From Desulfuromonadales bacterium (GTDB taxonomy: Bacteria > Desulfobacterota > Desulfuromonadia > Desulfuromonadales > Geopsychrobacteraceae): a DNA stretch of 64,000 nucleotides. Under the pieces are notes generated by a model. It was given only the letters and a program-made list of their open reading frames with translations, was not told the DNA's origin and searched no databases. Each line of letters starts with the position of its first letter. The stretch's first letter is position 1. The position numbers and the translations under genes were made by a program. Shown one piece after another: positions 54,821 to 62,892 of this stretch. The stretch spans positions 36,591 through 100,590 of the forward strand of contig JAHYIY010000010.1 in the NCBI GenBank assembly GCA_019429255.1. The letters are read 5' to 3'.

Positions 54821-55483
54821 TTATCTCATCTTGACATAAACGCGGTTTTGCTTCTGATCGGCGAAATTTTTCGCTGCTGTTTTTGTCATGCCGAACAGAG
54901 CCAGCAGGGCGGGCACAAGTTGGGCAACAATCAGCAACGCGCAAAATCCGACGAAGAGTAATATCAACAAGCCACTGTTGTAGGTAACGCTGGTATCAAC
55001 AGCGAGTACCGGGGTGGCAACGAGCAATGTCAACATCAGGGTAGAGAACAGGGATCTGATCGGCATCATGGCTCCTTCCTTTAAGTTGAAACGATTGTTG
55101 CCGGCGATTTCAGAATATTTTTTGAAAGCACAGCGAACAACCTGTTTGATCTCTTCATGGTGATCTTCCGTTGCTGAGCGCAAGGCATGGTAGAAGATCC
55201 CTTCCTGACGAATCTTGCGTACCAGATTCATCGGCATATCGTCGGTGACCAGAATAATTGAAATATTGCGATTGCATTTTTTAAGCAGCGGTATCAGTTT
55301 GACAACATTGTCTTCATCGTACTCGCCGTCAAGCACAACGACCTGAATCTCCCTGTTGATGATTTTCTCCAGGGCATTAGCGACAACGTCTGTTTTGATA
55401 ATATGATAGTTGTCTTCCTTAAAGAGCTCAGCAACCGCATCGCGCGCCTGTCGGCTTTTATTTGCTATAAGTAGTCCTTGCAT
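54821..55483 (-). CDS. Degenerate receiver domain joined in frame to a small membrane protein
   Basis: 220 residues read as one frame. Residues 1–135: CheY-like fold with Asp52 (VVVLDGEYDED) and Thr in LVTDD, but the acidic pair (LLIANKS instead of DD) and the conserved Lys are missing, so phosphorylation is doubtful. Residues 139–220: a segment that looks like a complete exported small protein, with its own signal peptide (MMPIRSLFSTLMLTLLVATPVLA) and helix (LLILLFVGFCALLIVAQLVP). A strong ribosome site precedes that internal ATG, so two products are possible. AAAGGTAACGGCC lies before ATG 55483. Confidence 0.75.
   Translation of the reverse strand: MQGLLIANKSRQARDAVAELFKEDNYHIIKTDVVANALEKIINREIQVVVLDGEYDEDNVVKLIPLLKKCNRNISIILVTDDMPMNLVRKIRQEGIFYHALRSATEDHHEEIKQVVRCAFKKYSEIAGNNRFNLKEGAMMPIRSLFSTLMLTLLVATPVLAVDTSVTYNSGLLILLFVGFCALLIVAQLVPALLALFGMTKTAAKNFADQKQNRVYVKMR
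55070..55082 (-). promoter_or_regulatory. Internal ribosome site for a separate 82–83-residue membrane protein
   Basis: AAAGGAAGGAGCC lies just before ATG-ATG (55069/55066) inside the fused frame. The product from there would be an 82–83-residue protein with signal peptide, paralogous to the 74-residue protein at 55516. Confidence 0.7.
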
Positions 55484-55515
55484 GGCCGTTACCTTTCTTG
55501 GCAGAAAATGGTGGT

Positions 55516-55740
55516 CTAGCGAGAAGCCTTGACCTCTTTGCGATCGCGACCAAACAGTCCTCGCAAAATGCCTATCATCATCAGGATTGCCGGTACCAGC
55601 TGAAAGATAATAATCAGCGCGAAAAATCCGATAAACAGAGAGATAAGCAGACCACCTCCCGGTCCGCTGGCGGGAGCGGCGGCAAAAGCCGTGGAGGTGA
55701 GAGCGCACAGCGCGATAAAAATACGGAAAATGTTTTTCAT
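55516..55740 (-). CDS. Small exported membrane protein, paralog of 54821–55069
   Basis: 74 residues: signal peptide (1–20, ending AFAA), a Gly-rich stretch, one hydrophobic helix (LLISLFIGFFALIIIFQLVPAI) and a basic tail. The core G-L-L-I-x-L-F-x-G-F-x-A-L…Q-L-V-P-A is shared with the end of the receiver fusion. AAGGAGGTCATC fixes ATG 55740. First gene after the minus-strand sigma-54 promoter. Unknown family. Confidence 0.82.
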   Translation of the reverse strand: MKNIFRIFIALCALTSTAFAAAPASGPGGGLLISLFIGFFALIIIFQLVPAILMMIGILRGLFGRDRKEVKASR

Positions 55741-55776
55741 GATGACCTCCTTGTTCAATGGTGACATCCTTGTATA

Positions 55777-55792
55777 AGCAGGCTTTGTGCCA
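55777..55792 (-). promoter_or_regulatory. Second sigma-54 (-24/-12) promoter
   Basis: On the minus strand TGGCACAAAGCCTGCT, with GG-N10-GC spacing and a full TGGCAC. It lies 37 nt before ATG 55740, leaving a leader of roughly 25 nt with the ribosome site correctly placed. Confidence 0.82.
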
Positions 55793-56021
55793 ACTCCGGC
55801 GGTTTCCGCTATATGTATCTAGCTAGCCGAAATTACTCAGTCTTTTCCAGCAGGATTAGCCGTTGCGCAGGGCCCACCAGGTCCAGTTATGTATAATGGG
55901 CACATACAGTTTTTACTGGAAATACCTGGTTGTGCCGCTGAAACTAGCTGTTATTGTGTGTGTTTTTTATTTTGAGGCGGGTCTGGCAGAAATCAGCTAC
56001 GGATATATTATTTATATTCAA

Positions 56022-56177
56022 GTAACTATTCAGCTCTATCCTTGCGCAGGGCCTTTGAATCCTGTGGCAAGGGTTTTTGTCGCCATGGACGGCGACAAAA
56101 AGCGGTCATGGATGACCCAACGGGAAACAATCGCGTCCCTTGACATAGGATTCAAAGGCCCGGTGCTGAACAGATAC
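56022..56177 (+). mobile_element. 156-bp MITE, copy 3
   Basis: Same length, ends and interior as copy 1, with three differences. ATATTCAA stands directly before (56014–56021) and after (56178–56185), an 8-bp target duplication. It lies 230 bp upstream of the second sigma-54 promoter, next to an AT-rich GGATATATTATTTATATT stretch. Confidence 0.92.
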
Positions 56178-56232
56178 ATATTCAATACAGTAGGGTATGG
56201 AGGCTTGCTCAAGGCGGGTAATGGTTGAATCG

Positions 56233-56364
56233 TTAGTGGTGGTCACGGTTGTGCTGCGAGTCGCCTTTCATTTTCTTCTCCAGTTGTCGGTTGCGTAGTT
56301 TCAGAACACCAATATGGATGACCAGAACCAGAAAAATCAGAAAAAGGATAATGACAACAGGCAT
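56233..56364 (-). CDS. 43-residue single-span membrane protein
   Basis: MPVVIILFLIFLVLVIHIGV forms one helix, followed by a basic, His-ending tail (RNRQLEKKMKGDS, HNRDHH). GAAGGAAGCTC before the ATG is good. Too short for a family assignment. It could belong to the small-membrane-protein set of this region. Confidence 0.6.
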   Translation of the reverse strand: MPVVIILFLIFLVLVIHIGVLKLRNRQLEKKMKGDSQHNRDHH

Positions 56365-56796
56365 GAGCTTCCTTCAATCGACAATAAATAGATTTGTACA
56401 AATGAATCTCAACTACGATTATGCATTATTTCCATATCGCTGCCCACCGGTTGCAATGGAATTTTATCAGCCGGCTTATTCGTTGATCTTTGAAGGATAC
56501 CACAGTAGTATTCTCCTTTAGGAGAAGATTGAAAAACTATCTGCGTTGCTGCTACGGAATTAAACCTTGCCGGAAATACTCATTTGCCATCGTGTATACG
56601 CCGCTTTTCTGTTAATTTTCGTCTTGCAACACCCGCCGCAAACATGTTTTCAACATCCGAACTGGTATCCTGCAACTCATAGGGTTTCGTAAGATTGCGC
56701 AGAGATTTGGTGTGGCAGCAAGACATGATGTTCGCTGCCCGGTCAGAGCTAAACAGCGAACATTATCGTCAACCAGATAAACTGATGTACAGCGTC
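56365..56796. other. Gap without a supported gene
   Basis: About 430 bp. The hairpin TCTCCTTTAGGAGA is at about 56513–56526. Short frames at 56249–56521 and the 5' extension of the next gene lack ribosome sites. No tRNA or element copy is seen. Confidence 0.4.
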
Positions 56797-57159
56797 ATGG
56801 AATGTAACAAGCCGACAAATCACGCAGATTATCGCACCGGCCTTGATAAAATCCGTTTCAGGCGGAGAATTTTGTGGCTGGTTATTGGTGTATATCTGCC
56901 GGCGATGACGATTGCCCTCGATTCCCACGACTATCGAAAGTGGGCCGCAACGGTTTTCGTTAGCTGGATTGTCCTGCTGATTCTTGCCGTTGGTTATGCT
57001 TGTCTGGTCCGCTGTCCCCGCTGCGGCGAGCTCTTTCACACCCATGGGCCCACCTTTCTCCCCTTACGCCGTTGCCTTCATTGTGCCTTGCACGTTACTG
57101 CCGATAAGCGCCCCCCGGAAGAAACCGGACCGCGCGCCAGATTCTCTAAAAAGAAGTAA
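56797..57159 (+). CDS. Two-helix membrane protein with C-terminal zinc ribbon (paralog 1)
   Basis: About 120 residues. Cytoplasmic start, two membrane helices (about 24–40 and 52–72), then RCPRCGELFH…RRCLHCALHVTADK, a four-Cys zinc ribbon. It aligns end to end without gaps at the N-terminus with the next gene, which sets the start at the ATG of MECNKPTN; no clear ribosome site supports it. Unknown function. Confidence 0.65.
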   Translation: MECNKPTNHADYRTGLDKIRFRRRILWLVIGVYLPAMTIALDSHDYRKWAATVFVSWIVLLILAVGYACLVRCPRCGELFHTHGPTFLPLRRCLHCALHVTADKRPPEETGPRARFSKKK

Positions 57160-57205
57160 AGCTGATCAGTCCATCCAAAAATGACCACAACAGTTTGGAG
57201 GTCCC

Positions 57206-57586
57206 ATGGATAGTCGTAGCGAAGTAACATGGAATGAATTACATACCGGGTTGCGCAAGATCCGCGTACGGCGCTGGTTTTTGTGGCTGCTTGTTCTGGC
57301 GTATGTGCCGTTGATGATGGTTGCTTTACGTGCCCAGGACACCAAACAGGTGGTGGCTGTGTCCTTTGTCGTGTGGCTGCTGCTGTTGATTGTTGCCGTC
57401 GCCATGATGGCCTTGGCGCGGTGTCCAGTTTGTGGGTATTGTTTTCACATGAGCGGCTATCTGTTTCGGCCGGTGCGTCGGTGTTTTGAGTGTGGACTTC
57501 ATCTGACGGCTGATAAGCAGGCACTAAAAGAACAAGCTGGAAGTAGCACCAAAGCATCAGGCCCGGGTGAAGGAGGAATAAAATAA
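57206..57586 (+). CDS. Two-helix membrane protein with C-terminal zinc ribbon (paralog 2)
   Basis: 126 residues. Same plan as its neighbour: TGLRKIRVRRWFLWLL, second helix VSFVVWLLLLIVAVAMMAL, then RCPVCGYCFH…RRCFECGLHLTADK. TTGGAGGTCCC before the ATG is strong. It ends two nt before the EVE gene and is probably co-translated with it. Confidence 0.78.
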   Translation: MDSRSEVTWNELHTGLRKIRVRRWFLWLLVLAYVPLMMVALRAQDTKQVVAVSFVVWLLLLIVAVAMMALARCPVCGYCFHMSGYLFRPVRRCFECGLHLTADKQALKEQAGSSTKASGPGEGGIK

Positions 57587-57587
57587 C

Positions 57588-58046
57588 ATGAGCTATTGGC
57601 TGATGAAATCGGAACCGGAAGCGTTCAGCATTGACGACCTGCAGGCCCGTCCAAATCAGACCGAGCCCTGGGATGGCGTCCGCAATTATCAGGCGCGTAA
57701 TTTTATGCGCGATGATATGCAGGAAGGGGATCAGGTTTTTTTCTACCACTCCAACTGCGCTGAGCCCGGGATTGTCGGCATCATGGAGGTCGTCGGTAAG
57801 AGCTACCCTGATCCCACCGCTTTTGATCCGCAGGGCAAATATTTTGACGCAAAAAGTTCGCCGGCACGGCCGCGCTGGTTTCTTGTTGATGTCAAATACC
57901 TGCGCCATACTCGTCGGACGATCTCGTTGGCCGAACTCAAGGGGCATGACCCCCTGGAAAATATGCCCCTGCTGCGTAAAGGTAACCGACTATCCATTAT
58001 GCCGGTGACAAAAGAACAGTGGGACTATATTTTGCGCCTGGAATAA
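57588..58046 (+). CDS. EVE-domain protein (thymocyte nuclear protein 1-like)
   Basis: 152 residues, one EVE domain, a PUA-like fold that binds modified bases. MSYWLMKSEPEAFSIDDL, WDGVRNYQARNFMRDDM, GDQVFFYHSNC, PGIVGIMEVV and the end block NRLSIMPVTKEQWDYIL are standard. GAAGGAGGAATAAAATAAC precedes the ATG. The restricted context gives no clue to the modified base. Confidence 0.94.
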   Translation: MSYWLMKSEPEAFSIDDLQARPNQTEPWDGVRNYQARNFMRDDMQEGDQVFFYHSNCAEPGIVGIMEVVGKSYPDPTAFDPQGKYFDAKSSPARPRWFLVDVKYLRHTRRTISLAELKGHDPLENMPLLRKGNRLSIMPVTKEQWDYILRLE

Positions 58047-58098
58047 TCGGATACGGTCAGTAAAGCACCAACCCCCGGGCTGCTGTAAAGCGAGTTAA

Positions 58099-58953
58099 AT
58101 GATGATGAATTTGTCTCTTACCCCTGTCGAGTTGGCAGCACGTCTGGTTGATTGGGGTGCTGAAAAAAAAGTATTGTCCGGAGTCAGGCTGGTTGTTCTT
58201 GGTGCCCTGGCTGGAGTCTATATCGGTTTTGCGGCCCATTTGGCGACGGTGGTGGGAACCGGCGACTTTGCCTGGATCGGTTTGCAGAAGTTTTTTGTCG
58301 GTGCGGTATTCAGTGTTGGCCTGATGCTGGTGGTCATCCCGGGTTCGGAACTGTGGACCGGAAATACCATGATGACCGCCGCCTGGCTCGAAAAACGCCT
58401 GACCCTGCTGGATGTTTTGCGCAACTGGTGCTGGGTATATCTGGGCAATCTGCTCGGCTCGGTCTTCCTCGCCTGGCTGATCGTCAGTCAGACCGGTTTG
58501 ATGGATGGTGTTTTTGGCGGAACTGCCCTGCAGATCGCCTCGAACAAGGTGTCTGAGGAATTTGCCACCACATCCCACGCTGGTGCCTACCTTTTTCGTG
58601 CTATCGCTTGTAACTGGCTGGTGTGCCTTGCTGTATTGCTGGCTATGGCGGCGAAAGACATAGCCGGCAAGATTCTGGGGATTTTCTTCCCCATCATGGC
58701 GTTTGTTGCCGCCGGCTTTGAACATGTCGTCGCCAATATGTACTTTATTCCAGCGGGGATCTTTGCCAAGGCCCTGCCGGCCGCCCGCGATGCTTCAGGC
58801 CTCGATGCGGAACTGCTCGCACAGCTTAACTGGTGGACCTTGTGGCAGAACAACCTGCTGGTAGTGACCGTCGGCAACCTGGTCGGTGGCGGCTTGTGTG
58901 TTGCAGCCGTCTACTGGTGGTTGTATATAAGAAGCACGAAAACAAAAGACTGA
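58099..58953 (+). CDS. Formate/nitrite transporter family channel
   Basis: 284 residues, six membrane helices. FNT signatures: GSELWTGNTM (usual GAELFTGN) and AGFEHVVANMYFIPAGIF with the central His of the pore. Substrate could be formate, nitrite or hydrosulfide; not decided by sequence. No good ribosome site before the ATG at 58099; the in-frame second ATG at 58102 is equally likely. Confidence 0.93.
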   Translation: MMMNLSLTPVELAARLVDWGAEKKVLSGVRLVVLGALAGVYIGFAAHLATVVGTGDFAWIGLQKFFVGAVFSVGLMLVVIPGSELWTGNTMMTAAWLEKRLTLLDVLRNWCWVYLGNLLGSVFLAWLIVSQTGLMDGVFGGTALQIASNKVSEEFATTSHAGAYLFRAIACNWLVCLAVLLAMAAKDIAGKILGIFFPIMAFVAAGFEHVVANMYFIPAGIFAKALPAARDASGLDAELLAQLNWWTLWQNNLLVVTVGNLVGGGLCVAAVYWWLYIRSTKTKD

Positions 58954-58982
58954 TCCCTGTCGCAGGCCTTCTTTAAATAGGC

Positions 58983-59870
58983 TTACTCCGCTTTCTTTTC
59001 TTGATTGAGGTTCGGAAATTCGCGCGCACACAGGGGGCGAATCTGTCTCAGATCGGTACACACACTTATGCCCGGCAGGTGCAATCCGTCACGCAAGGCA
59101 GACCCGCCGGCAATGATGTGGACATGATTGGGCAACGTCTTTCGTAGCGTTGCCAGGTCTCTCTTGGCTTGCCTTGGGGCGGTTTGTACACTGAATGACA
59201 GGGCAACAGCGTCGGCAGCAAAAAATTCCACCATGGTTGTTACTTCCGCCACCGGCAACTCTTCCAGTACCAAATGACAATCAAGCCCCCAACTATGAAA
59301 CAGAACCGCCGACAACAGCAGTCCCAGTTTATGGCGCTCGCCGCTCAAGGTCAGAAAGACGATCTTCGGTGCAGCTTCCCGGGGCACCAGCAGTTCCTTA
59401 AGGATAGCGGTCAGGCAATCAGAGAGCAGATGCTCGCGGGCTATACTTAATGTGCCGGACAGCCAGCCACGATCCATCACCTCAATCAAGGGGACAGCAA
59501 CTGCAAGCACGAATGCTTCGGTTCCGCGTTTCTGCAACCGGGTTCGCAATTCATGTTCGAGCTGTGCAGCTGCAACAGTATTGACCAGATACTGCAAGTC
59601 CTGATGGCCGCTGTTGTGCTGTTGCAGGTCGGCCTGTTGATTCAGCAGTGCAAGACGCTCGGCGCTAGACAGGGCAAACAATTTTTTCGGGCGATGGCCG
59701 AGATTCTGTAACTTTTTGATAACACGCAGATGGTCAATCTGAGCCGGTGCATAGCGGCGGTGTCCACGGGCGTCGCGTTCAGGGGTCGGAAAACCAAAGC
59801 GTCGCTCCCAAACCCGCAGGGTATCAACGCCAATGCCCAGTTCCTGGCTCAGTTGTTGGATAGTCAGCAT
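58983..59870 (-). CDS. MerR-type B12-binding regulator, CarH/LitR family
   Basis: 295 residues. MerR winged helix (residues 1–70: IQQLSQELGIGVDTLRVWERRFGFPTPERD) followed by a helical and a Rossmann cobalamin domain. Two CarH hallmarks are seen: W136-x9-E146-H147 (the Wx9EH motif that packs on adenosylcobalamin) and E178-R-H180-x2-G183, the lower-ligand His motif. The residue after Trp, His in the light-sensing CarH of Thermus, is Leu here, so light chemistry may differ. It is divergent from the phasin–kinase pair. Confidence 0.88.
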   Translation of the reverse strand: MLTIQQLSQELGIGVDTLRVWERRFGFPTPERDARGHRRYAPAQIDHLRVIKKLQNLGHRPKKLFALSSAERLALLNQQADLQQHNSGHQDLQYLVNTVAAAQLEHELRTRLQKRGTEAFVLAVAVPLIEVMDRGWLSGTLSIAREHLLSDCLTAILKELLVPREAAPKIVFLTLSGERHKLGLLLSAVLFHSWGLDCHLVLEELPVAEVTTMVEFFAADAVALSFSVQTAPRQAKRDLATLRKTLPNHVHIIAGGSALRDGLHLPGISVCTDLRQIRPLCAREFPNLNQEKKAE

Positions 59871-59889
59871 GATTTCGTCCTAGACAAAC

Positions 59890-59926
59890 AAGTAATTATC
59901 AGAATAATATATTATAAAAATTACTT
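59890..59926. promoter_or_regulatory. Inverted repeat between the B12 regulator and the phasin gene
   Basis: AAGTAATT (59890–59897) and AATTACTT (59919–59926) are perfect inverted repeats 21 bp apart, in the only 89-bp intergenic space between divergent genes. Candidate operator of the MerR-type regulator. Confidence 0.45.
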
Positions 59927-59959
59927 TGAAAAGCCTGTTGCGAACAAAAGGAGATATTT

Positions 59960-60238
59960 ATGGACAACAAACTGGAGCAGCTATTTTACCTCGCCCTGGG
60001 TGGAGCCCTGTCAGTCAAAGACAAACTGGAAAAAAACAGCGAGGAAGTCAGCAGGTGGCAGGGTGAAGCAGAAGCCAATGCGCGTGCCTTTCTCGATGAA
60101 CTCAGCCAACGTGGAGCCGAGGAAAAAGACCATGTCAAAAACTTGCTGCGGGAGCAGATCAAAGAGCTCATCAGCGAACTTGGCCTGGTGACCAGGGCGG
60201 ATCTGGAGGAGCTAAAAAAGGATCTTAAAACTAAGTGA
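59960..60238 (+). CDS. Phasin-like small helical protein
   Basis: 92 residues, all helix with heptad pattern, ending LVTRADLEELKKDLKTK like the phasin/PhaF-type small proteins common in Geobacter relatives. AAAAGGAGATATTT precedes the ATG. Its stop overlaps the GTG start of the kinase gene, so the two form a fixed pair. Confidence 0.75.
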   Translation: MDNKLEQLFYLALGGALSVKDKLEKNSEEVSRWQGEAEANARAFLDELSQRGAEEKDHVKNLLREQIKELISELGLVTRADLEELKKDLKTK

Positions 60239-61806
60239 ACAGGCTCGGTCTCATTCTACATCTTTGCCGACCGGGGCGTAGTTATGCTGTCTTCTGTTTT
60301 CTGATGACGGTTTTTCTGCTGTTCCGGCGCCGTTCGCGCTGGTGGTGGTGGCGACCATTGCCTCCGGATCAGCTGGTTGACACCGTCCGTATCCTTGGCG
60401 CCAGTTTCGTCAAGTTGGCCCAGGTGCTGGCGACCAGGGCGGATTTTTTTGATGAAGATTATCTCGTCGCTCTGCGGCAGTTGCATGACCGCATGCCGGC
60501 CATGTCAACGGCTGACCGCTCCCGGGTCTTTCGGCGCGCCTTTAGTGATCCGGGCGTATTTGAATATTTTGATCAGCAGCCCCTGGCCAGTGCTTCTATC
60601 GGCCAGGTCCATCGTGCGCGCCTGCGAGCTGGCGGTGAGGAGGTGGCAGTCAAGCTGTTGCGCTGGAACATCCGGGTCCAGGTCCAGGTGGATATTGTTC
60701 TGTTAAATCTGTTTTTACGCCTGTTTCGTCCGCTGTTTACCGACCAGACTCGTCATTCCATCGAATCCGTCCTGGCAGCATTTACCAGAGTCATTCGCCA
60801 GGAAGTCAGTATGACCCAGGAGCTGGCCAATCTGGAGCTCTTCAGCCAGACCTACAGTGATGCCGGGGTGCGCTTTCCGGTTCCGGTAAAAGCGCTGTCC
60901 AGCGATGATGCCCTGGTCATGAGTTTTGAAGAAGGGGCACGAATCGATGATGTCCGTCAGATTGAGGCCTGGGGGGTGGATTTCTCCGCGCTGATGAATA
61001 CCCTGGTGCTGTTTTACACGGAACAGATGCTGGTCAAGGGGTTTTTTCATGCTGATCCGCATCCCGGCAATCTGCTGGTGACTCCGGAAGGGCAGCTGAT
61101 CCTTCTCGATTTCGGTATGGTCAGCCGGATCCCGCAGGATATGCGTCAGGCGATGATCTATGCGGTCAAAGCCGCTTACGAACGTGACTATCAGCTGCTG
61201 GTTGGCGCGACCCGGCGCATGGGGATGTTAACCGAAGAGGCTGACGTTAGTGATTTAAGCCGGATTGCGGAAAACCTGTTCGCTATTTTTGACAGCGACC
61301 ATCTTGATGCCGCGAGTATGCAGGGGCTGGCTTTCGGGGTGTTGGAATTGTTGCATGATCAGCCGTTCAAGTTACCCCAGGATGTCATCTATGTGATGCG
61401 GGTGAGCTCTCTGATTGAGGGGCTGGGCACTCAGTATGTCAATAACTTCAATGGGATAAAGGATATTTTGCCGATCCTGAAAGAAAATTTGCCGCGTGCA
61501 TTAGGTGAAGATCGTGGTGTCGCGGAGCGACTCAAGCGCGAGCTGGTGCAGTTGCCCCTGACCTTGACCCAGGCGCGCACGGTCATCGAACAGGCCCAAC
61601 AGGGTGACCTGACGGTGCGCATGGCGCGACCCGACCGGGATTATCTGGTGGAAAAGGTAAGTAAGCAACTACGCCGACTTGGCCTGATGATTTTTTTTCT
61701 GGCGCTGGCGTTTTACTTTCAACAATGGGCCGGCCGACCTGGAACCCTGCTGTCAATGGCCAGTCTGGTTCTGGCTGCCTTGATGCTGCGTACTAAAAAA
61801 AGATGA
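60235..61806 (+). CDS. ABC1/UbiB-family atypical kinase
   Basis: 523 residues. N-terminal KxGQ-like region (GASFVKLAQVLATRADF), the A-rich loop ASASIGQVHRARL, VAVKLLRW with the kinase Lys, HADPHPGNLL and LLDFGMVSRI are intact, with two C-terminal membrane helices. Relatives support quinone synthesis or lipid handling. Menaquinone is expected here. GTG start overlapping the phasin-like stop. Confidence 0.92.
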   Translation: MNRLGLILHLCRPGRSYAVFCFLMTVFLLFRRRSRWWWWRPLPPDQLVDTVRILGASFVKLAQVLATRADFFDEDYLVALRQLHDRMPAMSTADRSRVFRRAFSDPGVFEYFDQQPLASASIGQVHRARLRAGGEEVAVKLLRWNIRVQVQVDIVLLNLFLRLFRPLFTDQTRHSIESVLAAFTRVIRQEVSMTQELANLELFSQTYSDAGVRFPVPVKALSSDDALVMSFEEGARIDDVRQIEAWGVDFSALMNTLVLFYTEQMLVKGFFHADPHPGNLLVTPEGQLILLDFGMVSRIPQDMRQAMIYAVKAAYERDYQLLVGATRRMGMLTEEADVSDLSRIAENLFAIFDSDHLDAASMQGLAFGVLELLHDQPFKLPQDVIYVMRVSSLIEGLGTQYVNNFNGIKDILPILKENLPRALGEDRGVAERLKRELVQLPLTLTQARTVIEQAQQGDLTVRMARPDRDYLVEKVSKQLRRLGLMIFFLALAFYFQQWAGRPGTLLSMASLVLAALMLRTKKR

Positions 61807-61922
61807 GCTAAAAAGGGGATAAATACGGCCTGTGTTAACACGCACAAGGAGAACCTTCCTGAACATTCAAGCGGATTTTTCAAAGAACAGCTGAGGCGCA
61901 ATAACAACAGCAGGAGATCATC

Positions 61923-62876
61923 ATGAAAACAGCAGTGGTCGGGGCCGGGATGGCAGGAGTAACCATCGCGCGCCAGCTGGCGGGACAAGGAATGGAAGTA
62001 ACCCTTTTTGATAAGAGCAAAGGAACCGGTGGGCGCATGTCGAGCCGAGCCTGGCAGGGGGGGTGGATCGACCATGGCGCACCCAGTTTTGCCGCCCGGA
62101 CCGAGGCGTTTGCCGGCTATCTGCGGGCTCAGGTTCCGTCCAATGTCTATCAGCCTTGGCCGGCGCGAGTGCGGGGGGTTCCAAACAATGATGAGCTCGT
62201 CGGCTATATTGGCGTGCCGCGTAACAGCAGTATCACCCGATCGTTGCTTGGTGCTATCAACTTTCAGCCATCGACGCGTATTGCCGGACTGGAGCGCGAA
62301 GATAACCGTTGGTTGCTCTTCAATGACGGTGAAACTTTGTTGGGGCAGTGGGATCTGCTGGTGGTGACGGCTCCGGCACCCCAGACCCTTGTTCTGGTAC
62401 GCGGGATTCCGGAGCTGGAAAAACAGGTGCAACAAGCCGAGATGGAACCCTGCTGGGTGGCAGCGGTACAGCTCACTAACCCCTTGAACGAGGGGGCTGA
62501 GGTGATGATTGATCCCGCCCCGGGGTTGCGACGGATTATCGATAACAGCGCCAAGCCCGGTCGTAACAATAACGGGGTGTATCTGTTGCAGGCGACCGCC
62601 GACTGGTCGCAGGAGTACCTCGAAGAACCACCTGAGCAGGTTGGCGCCAGGCTGTGCGATCTGTTCGGTCAAAACTTTTCTCCGGCACAGCGGCCGCAAC
62701 TGCTATTCGCTCATCGCTGGCGCTATGCCTTCACAAAAAAGTCACTAGAAAAAGACTTCTTGTGGAGCCAGGGTTTGCAAATAGGTATTTGTGGCGACTG
62801 GTGCCGCGGACGCACAGTAGAAGATGCCTGGACCAGTGCCATGGCTCTGGCCGGGAAAATCAGCGGGGAAAGCTGA
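61923..62876 (+). CDS. NAD(P)/FAD-dependent oxidoreductase, renalase-like
   Basis: 317 residues. FAD loop AVVGAGMAGVTIARQLAG, then TLFDKSKGTGGRMSSR and IDHGAPSFAAR in renalase pattern. The C-terminal GDWCRGRTVEDAWTSAMALA closes the FAD site. Substrate unknown. Such genes often accompany LitR/CarH regulators in light-response clusters, an association I recall rather than verify. GCAGGAGATCATC precedes the ATG. Confidence 0.9.
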   Translation: MKTAVVGAGMAGVTIARQLAGQGMEVTLFDKSKGTGGRMSSRAWQGGWIDHGAPSFAARTEAFAGYLRAQVPSNVYQPWPARVRGVPNNDELVGYIGVPRNSSITRSLLGAINFQPSTRIAGLEREDNRWLLFNDGETLLGQWDLLVVTAPAPQTLVLVRGIPELEKQVQQAEMEPCWVAAVQLTNPLNEGAEVMIDPAPGLRRIIDNSAKPGRNNNGVYLLQATADWSQEYLEEPPEQVGARLCDLFGQNFSPAQRPQLLFAHRWRYAFTKKSLEKDFLWSQGLQIGICGDWCRGRTVEDAWTSAMALAGKISGES

Positions 62877-62892
62877 CGTTGTTTATTGGTAA

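Noticed and set aside
55863..56228. Open frame reading into MITE copy 3
   Set aside because: Its second half is MITE sequence, and no ribosome site precedes it. Removing the MITE gives a 52-codon frame of no known type, too weak to call.
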